DNA of 64,000 nt, from contig JAAVUU010000001.1 of assembly GCA_018449595.1 (NCBI GenBank), forward strand, positions 992,001-1,056,000, read 5' to 3'. Numbering within the stretch: the first letter of the stretch is position 1; each line of letters begins with the position of its first letter. This DNA comes from Rhizobiales bacterium dw_265 (GTDB lineage Bacteria > Pseudomonadota > Alphaproteobacteria > Micropepsales > Micropepsaceae). A program made the position numbers and the translations under genes. Below are positions 44,320-54,210 of this stretch, in pieces. The notes beneath the pieces were generated by a model. That model saw only the letters and a list, made by a program, of their open reading frames with translations. It had not been told where the DNA came from and searched no databases.

Positions 44320-45003
44320 TCAGCTATTCAGTGCGAACTGGATCGGCACCACCGCATCCAGGGTGCGGGTGGGGAAATCGGCCGGAATGGCGGGCAAGGG
44401 CTGGGCGCGCTGGATCAGGGCCAGCGCCTCGGCATCCAGGATCGGACGGCCGCTGGACTTGGCGATCTCGAAGCTGGTCACCCGGCCTTCGGCATCCATC
44501 ACGAAATGCAGCATCACCACGCCCTCGATATGGGCCTTGCGGGCGCTGGCCGGATATTGCTTGAAGCGGTTGAGCTGGGCCAGCAAGCGGCCGAGATAGG
44601 AATCGCGGGTCTCGCCCGCCCCCTTCTGCGGCGCGGCCATCGGCGCGGGCGGCGACGGCTTGGCCGGGGCGGACTGCTGGGTGGTGATGGGCGGCGGCAC
44701 GCTGGCCTGCACGATCACTTCCGGCGGCGGCACGGTGACGGCGGTGGGCACCACCATCCTGGGCGGCGGGATCACATCCTTGGCCTCTTCGATCTTCTGC
44801 GGCGTGATCTTGACGGATAGTTCCTGCAGCACCCTGGTGTGGCCGGTATGAACCGCGGTCAGCGCCGCCGCCAGGATCAGGGCATGGACCGCCACGGTGA
44901 TGGCGATGCCGGTGAACTTGTCGCGGTCCAGCGCCGGACGCCAGGTGCGGCGCACGACATGATTGGTCTGGTCGAAGTGATCCAGCGGAACCTGGACAGT
45001 CAC
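44320..45003 (-). CDS. tonB: Energy transducer TonB
   Basis: 227 residues from a GTG at 45003 that overlaps the PepSY gene stop (GTGA). It has a cytoplasmic start, one anchor helix (about 30-50, TGIAITVAVHALILAAAL), a Pro-rich spacer (about 75-125, PPPRMVVPTAVTVPPPEV) and the C-terminal domain with YPASARKAHIEGVVMLHFVMD and GRPILDAEALALIQRAQPLP. It transmits proton-motive force to outer-membrane receptors and here closes the iron operon. ExbB/ExbD genes are not nearby. Confidence 0.9.
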   Translation of the reverse strand: MTVQVPLDHFDQTNHVVRRTWRPALDRDKFTGIAITVAVHALILAAALTAVHTGHTRVLQELSVKITPQKIEEAKDVIPPPRMVVPTAVTVPPPEVIVQASVPPPITTQQSAPAKPSPPAPMAAPQKGAGETRDSYLGRLLAQLNRFKQYPASARKAHIEGVVMLHFVMDAEGRVTSFEIAKSSGRPILDAEALALIQRAQPLPAIPADFPTRTLDAVVPIQFALNS

Positions 45004-46199
45004 GCCATCGCCTCCTCTTCCAAGGTGTCCGACACGGGCCGCGACTGGGGCAGATGCCGCTTGCGCTTCTTGAACCACATGATGATGCCGGTGGTGACGA
45101 ACAGCGCCGGCACCAGCCCCGTCAGGAAGACCAGGAATTTCCACACCGGCCCCAACAGGCCCTGATGCACCGGCCGCATCCAGGCCAGGAAGCTGGCGGA
45201 CTGGTCGCGCACCGCCAGCACCTTGCCGCTATAGGGATCGACCAGGACCTGGGCGTTGATGGCGCCGCCCGCCAGATAGCCGACGCTGATCGGCTGGTCC
45301 GGGCGTGCCGGCAGGGTGACGCTGCGCGCCTGAAGACCCGGAACCGCGCCCTGCGCCGCCAGCACCGCTTCGGTGGCGCCGATCGGCTTGGTATCGGCGG
45401 GCTCGACGGTGGGCATGGTGCGCCCGCCTTGCTGGTTCATGCCGAACACCTGCGGCCAGGCGATCACCACGCCGGAGAAGCTGACCGCCATGAACACCAC
45501 GAAGATCCAGATGCCGGTGGCGGCATGCAGTTCGCGGTGAAAGCGCAGGCCCCGGGCGGTGCGGCGCACCTTGAAGGCATATTTCCACTGGCCGGTCTTG
45601 GGCCACCACAGCACCAGCCCGCTGATGCCCAAGAGCAGCATGGCGATGCCCAGCCAGCCCACGATGGGACGGCCGACCTCGCGGCTCATCAGGAAATTGC
45701 CATGGAACTGGTGCGCGAAGGTCAGGATCGGCGGCAGCATCGCCTTGCGGGTGGCCAGCACTTCGCCGGAAACCGGATCGATGAAGATCTGCAGGCCCCG
45801 CGCGCCACCGCCGCCCGGCGCCGCGCCTTCGGCGCGCGGACGACGTGTGCCGCCTTCCCGGTGACGGCGGCCCTCGCGCGCCATACCGGGCATGGCGCCC
45901 ATCGGGGAAATCTGTCCCACCCGCACCGAGACGGCATCGCCCTTGTCCTGGGGGATGGAAATCTGCATCTGGCCGCCTTCGACGCCCTGGGCGGCGGCGG
46001 CGTCGCGGGCGGTGTCGGCGATCATGGAAAGCGGCAGCGGCAGGCCCGCGGTGGTGGCATGCGGCGGCGCCGACAGCAGATCGGCCAGCGCATCGTCATA
46101 GACCAGCAGGCTGCCGGTCACGCCCAGGACGGCGAGGATAACGCCCAAAACGAGTCCGACCCACATATGCACGGTGAAGAACAACTGGCGAAGTCTCAT
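45000..46199 (-). CDS. PepSY-associated membrane protein (PiuB/FoxB-like iron reductase)
   Basis: 399 residues. A first helix with RQLFFTVHMWVGLVLGVILAVLGVTGSLLVY includes the typical HxxxG start, then a periplasmic PepSY part, a helix pair around FAHQFHGNFL and GWLGIAMLLLGISGLVLWWP, HRELHAATGIWIFVVFMAVSFSG, and a last helix FLVFLTGLVPALFVTTGIIMWF. Conserved His residues in helices may bind haem. Members are linked to siderophore reduction in the periplasm. An Arg/Gly-rich loop (about residues 103-135) is longer than usual. It is coupled to tonB by GTGA overlap and lies 7 nt after piuC. Confidence 0.87.
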   Translation of the reverse strand: MRLRQLFFTVHMWVGLVLGVILAVLGVTGSLLVYDDALADLLSAPPHATTAGLPLPLSMIADTARDAAAAQGVEGGQMQISIPQDKGDAVSVRVGQISPMGAMPGMAREGRRHREGGTRRPRAEGAAPGGGGARGLQIFIDPVSGEVLATRKAMLPPILTFAHQFHGNFLMSREVGRPIVGWLGIAMLLLGISGLVLWWPKTGQWKYAFKVRRTARGLRFHRELHAATGIWIFVVFMAVSFSGVVIAWPQVFGMNQQGGRTMPTVEPADTKPIGATEAVLAAQGAVPGLQARSVTLPARPDQPISVGYLAGGAINAQVLVDPYSGKVLAVRDQSASFLAWMRPVHQGLLGPVWKFLVFLTGLVPALFVTTGIIMWFKKRKRHLPQSRPVSDTLEEEAMA

Positions 46200-46206
46200 G
46201 GCGTCC

Positions 46207-46902
46207 TCATGCGTCCGCCCAGCGGCGGACCAGATTGTGATAAAGCCCGGTCAAGGCGACGACTTCGTCATTGTCGCCCAGTTTTCCGCGCAACCCCTGA
46301 ATGGCGTTGTCCAGTTCGAACAATGTGGTGCGGGCGGCCTCGTCGCGGATCATGCTCTGGATCCAGAAAAAGGACGCCCAGCGGCTGCCGCGCGTCACCG
46401 GCGTGACGTGATGGCGGCTGGTGGCGGAATAAAGCACCAGGTCGCCCGCCGGCAGCTTGACGTTGTGGGTACCGTAGGTGTCCTCGATCACCAGTTCGCC
46501 GCCGTCATAATCCTCCGGCTCGGTGAGGAACAAGGTTGCCGACATGTCGGTGCGGACCCGGATGGGGGCGCCCGTGCCCAGCGACGGCTTCACGAAGCGG
46601 ATGGAATTGTCGATATGCGCGCCGAAATTCATCCCCCGGTCATAGCGGTTGAACAAGGGCGGAAAGACCCGAAGCGCCAGGGCCGCCGAGGTGAAACGCT
46701 CGTTGCGGCCCAGCGCCCCCAGGATGATTTCGCCCAGGGCGCGGGCGGCGGGGGCATATTCCGGCACTTGAAGATTGTGCTTGGTCTGCGCCGACTGCGC
46801 CCCTGCCGTCACCTTGCCGTCCACCCAGTCTGTGTCGGAGAGCACGCCGCGCATGTGCGCCACCTGCTCCGCCGACAACAGACCGGGTATCCGGATCATC
46901 AT
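46207..46902 (-). CDS. piuC: Fe(II)/2-oxoglutarate dioxygenase PiuC (PKHD-type hydroxylase)
   Basis: 231 residues, the usual length. Iron ligands are His96 and Asp98 (FGAHIDNS) and His164 ([14 protein letters not shown]); Arg174 should bind 2-oxoglutarate ([13 protein letters not shown]). The C-terminal PKHD-specific tail ([13 protein letters not shown]) is present. PiuC genes sit beside siderophore receptors in many proteobacteria and are iron-repressed; the substrate is unknown. The start overlaps the receptor stop by one base (TAATG). Confidence 0.92.
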   Translation of the reverse strand: MMIRIPGLLSAEQVAHMRGVLSDTDWVDGKVTAGAQSAQTKHNLQVPEYAPAARALGEIILGALGRNERFTSAALALRVFPPLFNRYDRGMNFGAHIDNSIRFVKPSLGTGAPIRVRTDMSATLFLTEPEDYDGGELVIEDTYGTHNVKLPAGDLVLYSATSRHHVTPVTRGSRWASFFWIQSMIRDEAARTTLFELDNAIQGLRGKLGDNDEVVALTGLYHNLVRRWADA

Positions 46903-49304
46903 TACAGGGCGGCCTCCAGGGCGACGATGACGGTGCGGCCGGGGGCCGGCGTGGCGCGATTGCCGAACGACTGGGAATAATACAGCCGGTCGGTCAGGTT
47001 GTTGACGTTGAGCTGAATCTTGTAGTGCTTCTGGAACTCATAGGCCGCCACGGCATCCAGTTCGACGGTTTCGGGAATCTCCACAAATCGGCCCAGCGGA
47101 TAGGCCGTGGGGCTGGGCGCGGTATAGGCGTTGAACAGGTGGCTCTGGTAGATCAGACCGCCGCCCGCCGACAGGCCATCAACAAACTCCTTGAGGTTGT
47201 AGTCGCCCCAGATCGAAACGGCATGCTTGGGCACGAAGGTGATCTGCCGGCCGACCGTGGCGGGGTTGGCGGTGCAGACCACCGGCGTGGCGGTGGTGCA
47301 GACGCTGTTGTCGGAGACGATCACCGGGTTGAGGTAGGTATAAGCCGCCGTGATATTCAGGTGCGGCAGCACTTCGCCCGTCGCCGAGGTGGAGAAGCCC
47401 TGCACCCGCTGCTTCTGGCTGGATTGCAGCTGGATGTCGCCGGTGGTGGGGTCGGTCTGCAACGCGTTCGACTTGGTTTCGTTGAACACCGACGCCGTCA
47501 GGCCCAGGCCATTGTCGAACAGGCTGAACTTGGCGCCGGCTTCGTAAGTCTCGCTCTTGTCGGGCGCCAGCGCCGACATTGCCGCGGACGAGATCGGCGA
47601 GGTCGAGCCCACCACCGAGGTACCGATGGGCGTCGCCGCCTTGCCCCAGGACAGATAGTAGGTCTGGTTCTGCTCCGGCTCCCACACCAGGCTGGCGCGG
47701 GGATCGAACAGGAAGGACGGCGCCTTGAGCGTCGTCACCGATCCATTCACCAGGGTGGTGCGATAATTGGCGCGATACTGGTCGATGCGCAGGCCCGCGA
47801 TCAGCGACAATTCATTGGTGAACCAGAAGCGGTCGGTGGCGAAAGCCGCCAGGTCGGTGGCGTCGCCGCTGGAGTAAAGCACGCTGGTGGCGGTGTCGCT
47901 GCCCAGATTGCTCATGGTCGGCATGATGGGCGCATAGCCGGGGATCGGCTGGTGAGTGGGGTTATAAAGCGACCAGCCGATATTGCGGCGTGACGCCGAG
48001 TTATTGGTAAAAGGATAGAGGGTCGCGTTCGGACCCGGCGGCAGGCTGTAGGCATAGATGGTGCGGTCGGAGCGCTGGTAGTTCACGTCAATGCCGGCGA
48101 TCAGCATGTTGTGGAAGCCGCCGACATGGAAGTCGGTATTGGCGCTGAGGATATCCTGCGCGCCCCAGGCGTTCTGGTGGTAGGGCCCGCCGCCGCCGAC
48201 ATTCGCCTGGGTCTTGGTGGGATCGAACGAACCCGGCGCAGCGCCGGGACTGGCGACGCCGAACAGGTTCAGGTTGCAATAGCCGTCGGCAGCGGTGTTG
48301 TCGCAGGTATCCACCGAGGAATAGCGGAAATCGCGATCGTAGACTGCCGCGCGGGTGTCGTTCTCCAGCGTCAGCCAGTCGGTGGAGACATGGCTGAGCT
48401 TGGTGGTGAAGATGTCGGCGGTGTTTTTGTCATAGTCCGCCGCCAGCCCGATATAGTTGCTGCGCGGCACGCCAAACTCGGTGGCGGGCAAGGCGCGCGT
48501 GGAGTTGGGCGGGGAGGCCACCACGATGCCGTAATCGGGGCGCGCGGCGGTCTGCTGGTGGATGAAGCCGGCGGTGAAGTTGGTGTCGGTGCCCAGGCCG
48601 AAGGAGATGGTGGGGGCGATGCCCCAGCGGGTGGAGTGGGTGAGGTCGCGGCCCACAACGCCGGTGTCGGTGTACATCAGGTTGAGGCGCACCGCGCTGG
48701 TGTCGCTGAGCTGGTAGTTGAGGTCGGCGGTGGCGCGGACATGGTCGCCGTTGCCGCCCTCGATATGGCCGATATATTTGTCGCCCAGGAACGCCGTCTT
48801 GGAGACGGTGTTGATGGCGCCGCCGCCGGTGCCGCGCCCGAACATCAGGCCGGAGGGGCCGGTCAGCACCTGCACTTCCTGATAGTCGAAGCTGTCGCGG
48901 GTATAGGCGGCGAAGTCGCGCAGGCCGTCGAGATAGACATCGTCCTTGGCGTCGAAACCGTTGATCTTGAACTGGTCGCCGGCCAGGGTGCCGCCTTCGC
49001 CGATGGCGATGGTGATGCCCGGCACGTTGCGCAGCGCATCGCCCAGGGTGGTGGTGGCCTGCTGCTTCATCACTTCACCCGTGACCACGGTGATGGTCTG
49101 GGGCGTGTCCTGCACGCTGGTGGTCGGCATGGTGGTGATCGGCGGCGCATGGTTCAGCGCGTTCTGGTCGGCATTGTCCTTGACCGACACGGGGCCGAGC
49201 TGGAGCGGCTGGGCGAAAGCGGGCGCGGCAAGCAGCAGCGCGCCCAGGGACACACCCGACAGGATGCGGGACTTGGCCTTGGTGGATAGGGAAATTGCAA
49301 ACAT
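46902..49304 (-). CDS. TonB-dependent siderophore receptor (Fiu/PiuA-like)
   Basis: 800 residues from the ATG at 49304 (AAGGGG upstream), with a signal peptide ending AAPAFAQ. A TonB box-like region is followed by the plug (about 50-170: [39 protein letters not shown]-type [39 protein letters not shown]). The barrel ends with [12 protein letters not shown]. Fiu and PiuA take up catecholate siderophores and their monomers. Its partners hemP, piuC, pepSY and tonB in one operon support iron uptake. Confidence 0.92.
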   Translation of the reverse strand: MFAISLSTKAKSRILSGVSLGALLLAAPAFAQPLQLGPVSVKDNADQNALNHAPPITTMPTTSVQDTPQTITVVTGEVMKQQATTTLGDALRNVPGITIAIGEGGTLAGDQFKINGFDAKDDVYLDGLRDFAAYTRDSFDYQEVQVLTGPSGLMFGRGTGGGAINTVSKTAFLGDKYIGHIEGGNGDHVRATADLNYQLSDTSAVRLNLMYTDTGVVGRDLTHSTRWGIAPTISFGLGTDTNFTAGFIHQQTAARPDYGIVVASPPNSTRALPATEFGVPRSNYIGLAADYDKNTADIFTTKLSHVSTDWLTLENDTRAAVYDRDFRYSSVDTCDNTAADGYCNLNLFGVASPGAAPGSFDPTKTQANVGGGGPYHQNAWGAQDILSANTDFHVGGFHNMLIAGIDVNYQRSDRTIYAYSLPPGPNATLYPFTNNSASRRNIGWSLYNPTHQPIPGYAPIMPTMSNLGSDTATSVLYSSGDATDLAAFATDRFWFTNELSLIAGLRIDQYRANYRTTLVNGSVTTLKAPSFLFDPRASLVWEPEQNQTYYLSWGKAATPIGTSVVGSTSPISSAAMSALAPDKSETYEAGAKFSLFDNGLGLTASVFNETKSNALQTDPTTGDIQLQSSQKQRVQGFSTSATGEVLPHLNITAAYTYLNPVIVSDNSVCTTATPVVCTANPATVGRQITFVPKHAVSIWGDYNLKEFVDGLSAGGGLIYQSHLFNAYTAPSPTAYPLGRFVEIPETVELDAVAAYEFQKHYKIQLNVNNLTDRLYYSQSFGNRATPAPGRTVIVALEAAL

Positions 49305-49402
49305 GAGAAAGAACCCCTTCAAGATTCAGCATTGGTTTGACCTGGCTGGCATCCTGAAAACCCGAAAGGGCAAGGGGCTGGCTTGGCGATGCGGCATCCG
49401 AC

Positions 49403-49585
49403 CTATTTCGTGAGGATCAGCTTGCCGTTGCTTGTGAGGCGCAGCCGGTATTCGGTGCCGTCGTGCAGCAGGATCGCTTCACGCCCGCCGGCCAACAGCT
49501 CGCTGATCGCGATCCGCTTGACCGGCCGGTGGGAAGGGACCGACCGCTTGCCTGGTGGCGCCGATATGGCCTTTTCCTCAGTCAC
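49403..49585 (-). CDS. hemP: Hemin uptake protein HemP
   Basis: 60 residues from a GTG at 49585. The C-terminal half is diagnostic: KRIAISELLAGGREAILLHD, then EYRLRLTSNGKLILTK, the standard HemP ending. HemP is a small cytosolic protein needed for haem or iron-receptor gene expression in several alpha- and betaproteobacteria. A TTG at 49621 is also in frame but lies within the palindrome and has no ribosome site. The GTG overlaps (GTGA) the stop of a six-codon reading frame that has the good ribosome site, so coupling is likely. First gene of the iron operon. Confidence 0.85.
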   Translation of the reverse strand: MTEEKAISAPPGKRSVPSHRPVKRIAISELLAGGREAILLHDGTEYRLRLTSNGKLILTK

Positions 49586-49602
49586 GGGGGAACTTGAAAC
49601 AT
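49582..49602 (-). CDS. Possible six-codon leader reading frame coupled to hemP
   Basis: ATG at 49602 follows GGAAGGGGG directly and encodes MFQVPP, ending in TGA that overlaps the hemP GTG as GTGA. It explains why the only good ribosome site lies out of frame with hemP. It is too short for protein evidence; translation is an inference. Confidence 0.35.
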   Translation of the reverse strand: MFQVPP

Positions 49603-49614
49603 ACCCCCTTCCTA

Positions 49615-49633
49615 TTTGCAAGTGACTTGCAAA
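49615..49633. promoter_or_regulatory. Perfect 19-bp palindrome at head of iron operon (probable Fur-type operator)
   Basis: TTTGCAAGT-G-ACTTGCAAA is fully symmetric and lies 13 nt upstream of the leader ATG and 30 nt upstream of the hemP start. Size and symmetry match operators of Fur-family repressors. A looser related site, TTTGCAAAATGACTTTGCG, is at 49752-49770. The 49634-49820 stretch otherwise shows no gene. Confidence 0.6.
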
Positions 49634-49820
49634 TTCATTCGCACTTCAAGGCCGGATTCAGGAAATTCAAGGCGTTAGGAGCGACAACGGGGCGCACCTG
49701 CAGACGCACCTCTGCCGGGGGAGCGGCAGGATTTCCCCCCTCCATGACGCATTTGCAAAATGACTTTGCGACTGGCGCGAGTCCCGGTGCGGGCGAAAGG
49801 TCCTTTCGCCCGCCCTCGCA

Positions 49821-51371
49821 CTACTTCGCGGGCACCAGCCGGATGATGGAACCGCCCTTGGCGTCGCCATTCATGTTCTGCAGCAGCAGATACAGATTGC
49901 CGTCCGGCCCGGTCAGCACGTCGCGCACCCGGCCGTAATCGGCGAACACCGTTTCCTGGCTGACGATCTGGCGGTCCTTGATCTCCATGCGGATCAGCTT
50001 CTGGCCCACCATGGCCGACAGAAAGAAGCTGCCCTTCCAGCCGGGGAATTTGTCGCCGGTATAGAAGGTGATGCCGCTGGGCCCGATGGCGGGATTGAAG
50101 AAGGTGATGGGGTCGGTCATGCCGGTGGCGCTGGTGCGGAAGATGCCCGGCTCCAGCCCCTTGGTGGCGACGCCCCAGCCATAATCCTTGCCCGGCTCGA
50201 TGATGTTGATCTCGTCGCCGCCGGTGGGACCATGCTCGGACTCCCAGAAGATGCCGGTGGCCGGATCGAAGGCCAGGCCTTCGGGATTGCGGTGGCCATA
50301 GGTCCAGACCGACCCCAGCGCGCCCGGCGTATGGACGAAGGGATTGTCGGACGGGATGGTGCCGTCATCGTTCAACCGATGGATCTTGCCCAGCGGCGAG
50401 GCCAGGTTCTGCGACATCTGATAATCGTGACGCTCGCCCATCGACCAGAAGAAATGCCCCTTGCCGTCGAACAGGAAGCGCGAGCCGTAATGGTCGGCGC
50501 TGGTGCGGTAGGAATCGGCGGGCGGGTCGAACAGCATCTGCTGCTCCACCCATTCGTTGTTGGCATTGACCTTGCCGCGCACGATATGGGTCATGGTCGG
50601 GGCCGACAGGTTGGGCGCCTTGTATTCCTCCGGCGTGGGCTGATAGCCCGCCGGCACGGTGCTGTAGGAAAGATAAATCCAGCCGTTATGCGCATAGTCG
50701 GGATGCAGGGCGATATCCAGCAACCCGCCGTCCTGGCGCTCGAACACCGTGGGCGTGCCTTTCACCGGCTCGGAAATCTTGCCCGTCTTGTCCATGAAGC
50801 GCAGGTTGCCGGAGCGCTCGGTGAAGATCAGCCGGCCATCGGGCAGGAAGGCCATGCCCCAGGGCTGGTTGAGGCCCTTGACCAGGGTCTCGACCTTGAA
50901 CTTGGCCTTCTGGCTCTGGATCACCTTGCCCGTGATATCGGGCACCGCGGGGCTGTGGCGGTTGAGGTTGCCGGCCACGATGCGCAGGTAGGCCGGGAAC
51001 TGCGAAATCTCGTCGGGATTGAACAGGCGCTTGAAATCGTGATTGGCCACGCCCGAGGGGCCGTCCGACACCGCCTGGACGATATCGGCATCGCTGTGGC
51101 TGCCCAGATAGGCGCTGGTGAACAGGCTCTTGGCCTGGGCGCCGGGCTGAAGGTTCTGGCCGTGGCAGCCCGAGCAGGTTGTGGTGAAAATCTCATAGAC
51201 CCGGGTCTGGCGCAAAGCCGGCACCGGCGGGGCCATGCGCTTGGGCGGCATCTTGATCTCGGTCGGCGCCAGCGGCGGCGGGGGCGGCGGGGTATATTGC
51301 TGCGCCAGCACGGCTCCGGATACGGCCCCAAAAGAAACAAAGCCAAGCGCGATGAGCCAGATGCGTTTCAT
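49821..51371 (-). CDS. PQQ-dependent aldose sugar dehydrogenase with N-terminal cytochrome c domain
   Basis: 516 residues with a signal peptide (MKRIWLIALGFVSFGAVSG). A Pro-rich linker (29-55) leads to a cytochrome c domain (about 55-130) with haem site CSGCH at 66-70. No Met is present in the expected distal-ligand region (GPSGVANHDFKRLF), so His may serve. Residues about 155-516 form the six-bladed glucose/sorbosone dehydrogenase propeller: LNQPWGMAFLPDGRLIFTERSG, LLDIALHPDYAHNGWIYLSYS, WTYGHRNPEGLAFDP and WESEHGPTGGDEINIIEPGKDYGW. It oxidises aldoses in the periplasm and may pass electrons through its own haem. Confidence 0.9.
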   Translation of the reverse strand: MKRIWLIALGFVSFGAVSGAVLAQQYTPPPPPPLAPTEIKMPPKRMAPPVPALRQTRVYEIFTTTCSGCHGQNLQPGAQAKSLFTSAYLGSHSDADIVQAVSDGPSGVANHDFKRLFNPDEISQFPAYLRIVAGNLNRHSPAVPDITGKVIQSQKAKFKVETLVKGLNQPWGMAFLPDGRLIFTERSGNLRFMDKTGKISEPVKGTPTVFERQDGGLLDIALHPDYAHNGWIYLSYSTVPAGYQPTPEEYKAPNLSAPTMTHIVRGKVNANNEWVEQQMLFDPPADSYRTSADHYGSRFLFDGKGHFFWSMGERHDYQMSQNLASPLGKIHRLNDDGTIPSDNPFVHTPGALGSVWTYGHRNPEGLAFDPATGIFWESEHGPTGGDEINIIEPGKDYGWGVATKGLEPGIFRTSATGMTDPITFFNPAIGPSGITFYTGDKFPGWKGSFFLSAMVGQKLIRMEIKDRQIVSQETVFADYGRVRDVLTGPDGNLYLLLQNMNGDAKGGSIIRLVPAK

Positions 51372-51533
51372 GACGAGCGTTTCCCTGATTTCCCATTCGA
51401 GTGATTTTGGCCCGACTATACCGGGTTGCCGGGCGGCGGCAACGCGCTTGTTCCGCGCGCTTTTGCGGCTAGTCTAGGCGCGAAAAATGCTCCCGCTTCT
51501 CCCGTGACCCATCTTTTCAGCCAGCAGCCCCGC

Positions 51534-54188
51534 ATGTCCTCTGAAGACCGCGCCTATATCCGCCTCCTGGGCCGGCTTCTGGGCGAGGTGGTGCGCGAGC
51601 AGCAGGGCGATGCGGCCTTCGAACTGGTGGAACGGGTGCGCCGCCGGTCGGTGGGCGAGCACCGCGACGGGCTGGGCGAGGCGGGACTGGACGCGCCGGG
51701 GCTGCCCCAGGCCGAGATGCGGCTGCTGATCCGGGCCTTTTCGATTTTCTCCCAGCTGGCCAACATCGCCGACGACCATGCGCTGCGGCGCGAGACCAGG
51801 CTGCTGGGCTCGGGCGCGGCGCAGCGGCTGGAACTGCATCCCGGGCTGACCGCCAAACGGGTGCGGGCCTATCTGAAAGACGCCTGTTTCGTGCCGGTGA
51901 TCACCGCCCATCCCACCGAGGTACGGCGCAAATCCATCCTGGACCGCGAGAACGAGATCAGCGACCTGCTGGACCGGCGCGAGGTCGCCAGCATCCAGAC
52001 CACCGAACGTGACGAGATCGACGTGCAGCTCAAGCGCGCCATCCGCGTCTTGTGGCAGACCCGCATGCTGCGCGCCGACCGCATCACCGTCGCCGACGAG
52101 ATCGAGAACAATCTCGCCATTTTCGCTCGTACATTTCTGCCGGGCCTGCCGCTGGTGAAACGCCGGCTGGCGCATCTGTTCAAGCTGGACGGCGAGATCA
52201 TGGCCTATCTGCGGCCCGGCTCCTGGGTGGGCGGCGACCGCGACGGCAATCCCAATGTCTCGCCGGACACGCTGGACTATGCCGTGCGCCGCCAGGCCGA
52301 GATCGTGCTGGACCATTACCTGAACGAGATTCACGCCCTGGGCGCGGAACTGTCGCTGTCGGATTACCTGGTCACGGTCAGCGACGGCCTGAAGGCGCTG
52401 ATGGCGACACCGGATCATATCTCCTCGCAACAGGGCGACGAGCCCTATCGCCGCGCCCTGGTCAGTTGCTATGCGCGCATGGCGGCGACGCGGGCGCGGC
52501 TGCTGGGCGCGGGCCCGGCACGCCCGGCGCGGTTCGCGGCAGAGCCCTATGCCACGCCGGAAGCCTTCGCCGCCGATCTGGAAGTCATCGCCGCGTCCTT
52601 GCGCGATAACGGCAGCGCCGACCTGGCGGAAGGCCGGCTGCTGAACCTGCGCGAGGCGGTGGCGGCGTTCGGCTTTCACCTCGCCGCCATGGATGTGCGC
52701 CAGAACAGCGATGTGCATGAACGCGCCGTGGCGGAGCTGCTGAAGGTGGCGGGCGCCGCCGAGGGTTACCTGGCGCTGGAGGAAGAGGCCCGCGCCGCCC
52801 TGCTGCTGCGGGAACTGGCGCATGCCCGGCCGCTGCGCTCGCCCTATACGCGATATTCCGCCGAGACGGCGCGCGAACTGGCCATCGCCGACAAGGCCAG
52901 CGCCTTGAAGCACGGCTTCGGCGAAGGAGCCGTGGCGCAATATGTGATCTCCAAGGCGGCGACGCCCTCGGACCTGCTGGAAACCGCCATCCTGATGAAG
53001 GAAGCGGGGCTCTTTCTTCCCGGCGACGTACCCCGGGCGCGGCTGCGCATCGTGCCCTTGTTCGAAACCATCGAGGATTTGCGCCAGTCGGCCACGGTGA
53101 TGGGCACCTATTTCGACGCCCCGCCGGCCCGCGCCCTGGTCGCCGCCCAGGGCAACCTGCAGGAAGTGATGATCGGCTATTCCGACAGCAACAAGGATGG
53201 CGGCTACACCACCTCCAACTGGGAAATCTATTCCGGCATCGCCCGGCTGGTGCGGCTGGGCAAGGAACGCGGCATCGCCATGCGCTTCTTCCATGGCCGC
53301 GGCGGCGCGGTGGGACGCGGCGGCGGCTCCAGCTTCGACGCCATCCGCGCTTTGCCCGGCGAGGCCAGCGCCCACGGCATCCGCATCACCGAACAGGGCG
53401 AGGTGGTGGCGTCGAAATATGGCGAGCCGGATATCGGCCAGGCCAGCCTGGAAACCATCGTCGCCGCCGCGCTGCTGGCCGAATTGTCGCCGCAGGACGA
53501 TGCCGCCGACGGCGAAGGCGGCGTGCTGCTGGCGGCGCTGAGCGAGGCGGCGTTTCGCGCCTATCGCGGCCTGGTCTATGAGACGGCGAATTTCGAAACC
53601 TATTTCCGCCAGGCCACGCCGCTATTGGAAATCGCCGACCTCAAGATCGGCAGCCGCCCCGCCTCGCGCACTAGGTCGCCGAAGATCGAAGACCTGCGCG
53701 CCATTCCCTGGGTGTTTTCCTGGTCGCAGGCGCGGGTGATGCTGCCGGGCTGGTTCGGCTTCGGCATGGCGGCGGCGCAGGTCGGCGTGGAAAATCTCAA
53801 GCCGCTCTACAAGACTTCCGCCTTCTTCCGCACCACCATCGCCAACATGGAAATGGTGCTGGCAAAGTCCAGCATGCCGATCGCGCGGCGCTATGCCGGA
53901 CTGGTCGAGGACCGCGACATGGCCAAGGCGGTGATGGCGCGGATCGAGGCGGAATGGCGTCTCACGCGCGAGGCGGTGCTGGCGATCAGCGGCCAGGCGG
54001 ACCTGCTGGCCGGCAATCCGCGTTTGCTGGACTCCATCAAAAGCCGCCTGCCCTATGTGGATGCATTGAATTACCTGCAGGTGGACCTGATGCGGCGGCG
54101 GCGCGAAGGCGATGACAGTTTCGACATTCATTCCGGCATCCACATGTCCATCAACGGCGTGGCGGCCGGACTTCGCAATAGTGGTTAA
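51534..54188 (+). CDS. ppc: Phosphoenolpyruvate carboxylase
   Basis: 884 residues from the ATG at 51534, chosen because RAYIRLLGRLLGEVV matches the usual start of the family; an in-frame GTG at 51504 and an open frame to 51426 have no better ribosome site. Catalytic marks: His126 in ITAHPTEVRRKS, Lys554 in YSDSNKDGGYTTSNW, Arg589 in FFHGRGGAVGRGGG, and the C-terminal HMSINGVAAGLRNSG (most members end RNTG). It turns PEP and bicarbonate into oxaloacetate, refilling the TCA cycle. It is divergent from the cytochrome-fused sugar dehydrogenase and followed after 22 nt by a second one. Confidence 0.96.
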   Translation: MSSEDRAYIRLLGRLLGEVVREQQGDAAFELVERVRRRSVGEHRDGLGEAGLDAPGLPQAEMRLLIRAFSIFSQLANIADDHALRRETRLLGSGAAQRLELHPGLTAKRVRAYLKDACFVPVITAHPTEVRRKSILDRENEISDLLDRREVASIQTTERDEIDVQLKRAIRVLWQTRMLRADRITVADEIENNLAIFARTFLPGLPLVKRRLAHLFKLDGEIMAYLRPGSWVGGDRDGNPNVSPDTLDYAVRRQAEIVLDHYLNEIHALGAELSLSDYLVTVSDGLKALMATPDHISSQQGDEPYRRALVSCYARMAATRARLLGAGPARPARFAAEPYATPEAFAADLEVIAASLRDNGSADLAEGRLLNLREAVAAFGFHLAAMDVRQNSDVHERAVAELLKVAGAAEGYLALEEEARAALLLRELAHARPLRSPYTRYSAETARELAIADKASALKHGFGEGAVAQYVISKAATPSDLLETAILMKEAGLFLPGDVPRARLRIVPLFETIEDLRQSATVMGTYFDAPPARALVAAQGNLQEVMIGYSDSNKDGGYTTSNWEIYSGIARLVRLGKERGIAMRFFHGRGGAVGRGGGSSFDAIRALPGEASAHGIRITEQGEVVASKYGEPDIGQASLETIVAAALLAELSPQDDAADGEGGVLLAALSEAAFRAYRGLVYETANFETYFRQATPLLEIADLKIGSRPASRTRSPKIEDLRAIPWVFSWSQARVMLPGWFGFGMAAAQVGVENLKPLYKTSAFFRTTIANMEMVLAKSSMPIARRYAGLVEDRDMAKAVMARIEAEWRLTREAVLAISGQADLLAGNPRLLDSIKSRLPYVDALNYLQVDLMRRRREGDDSFDIHSGIHMSINGVAAGLRNSG

Positions 54189-54210
54189 GCAATAATAAAA
54201 GAGGAAACCC

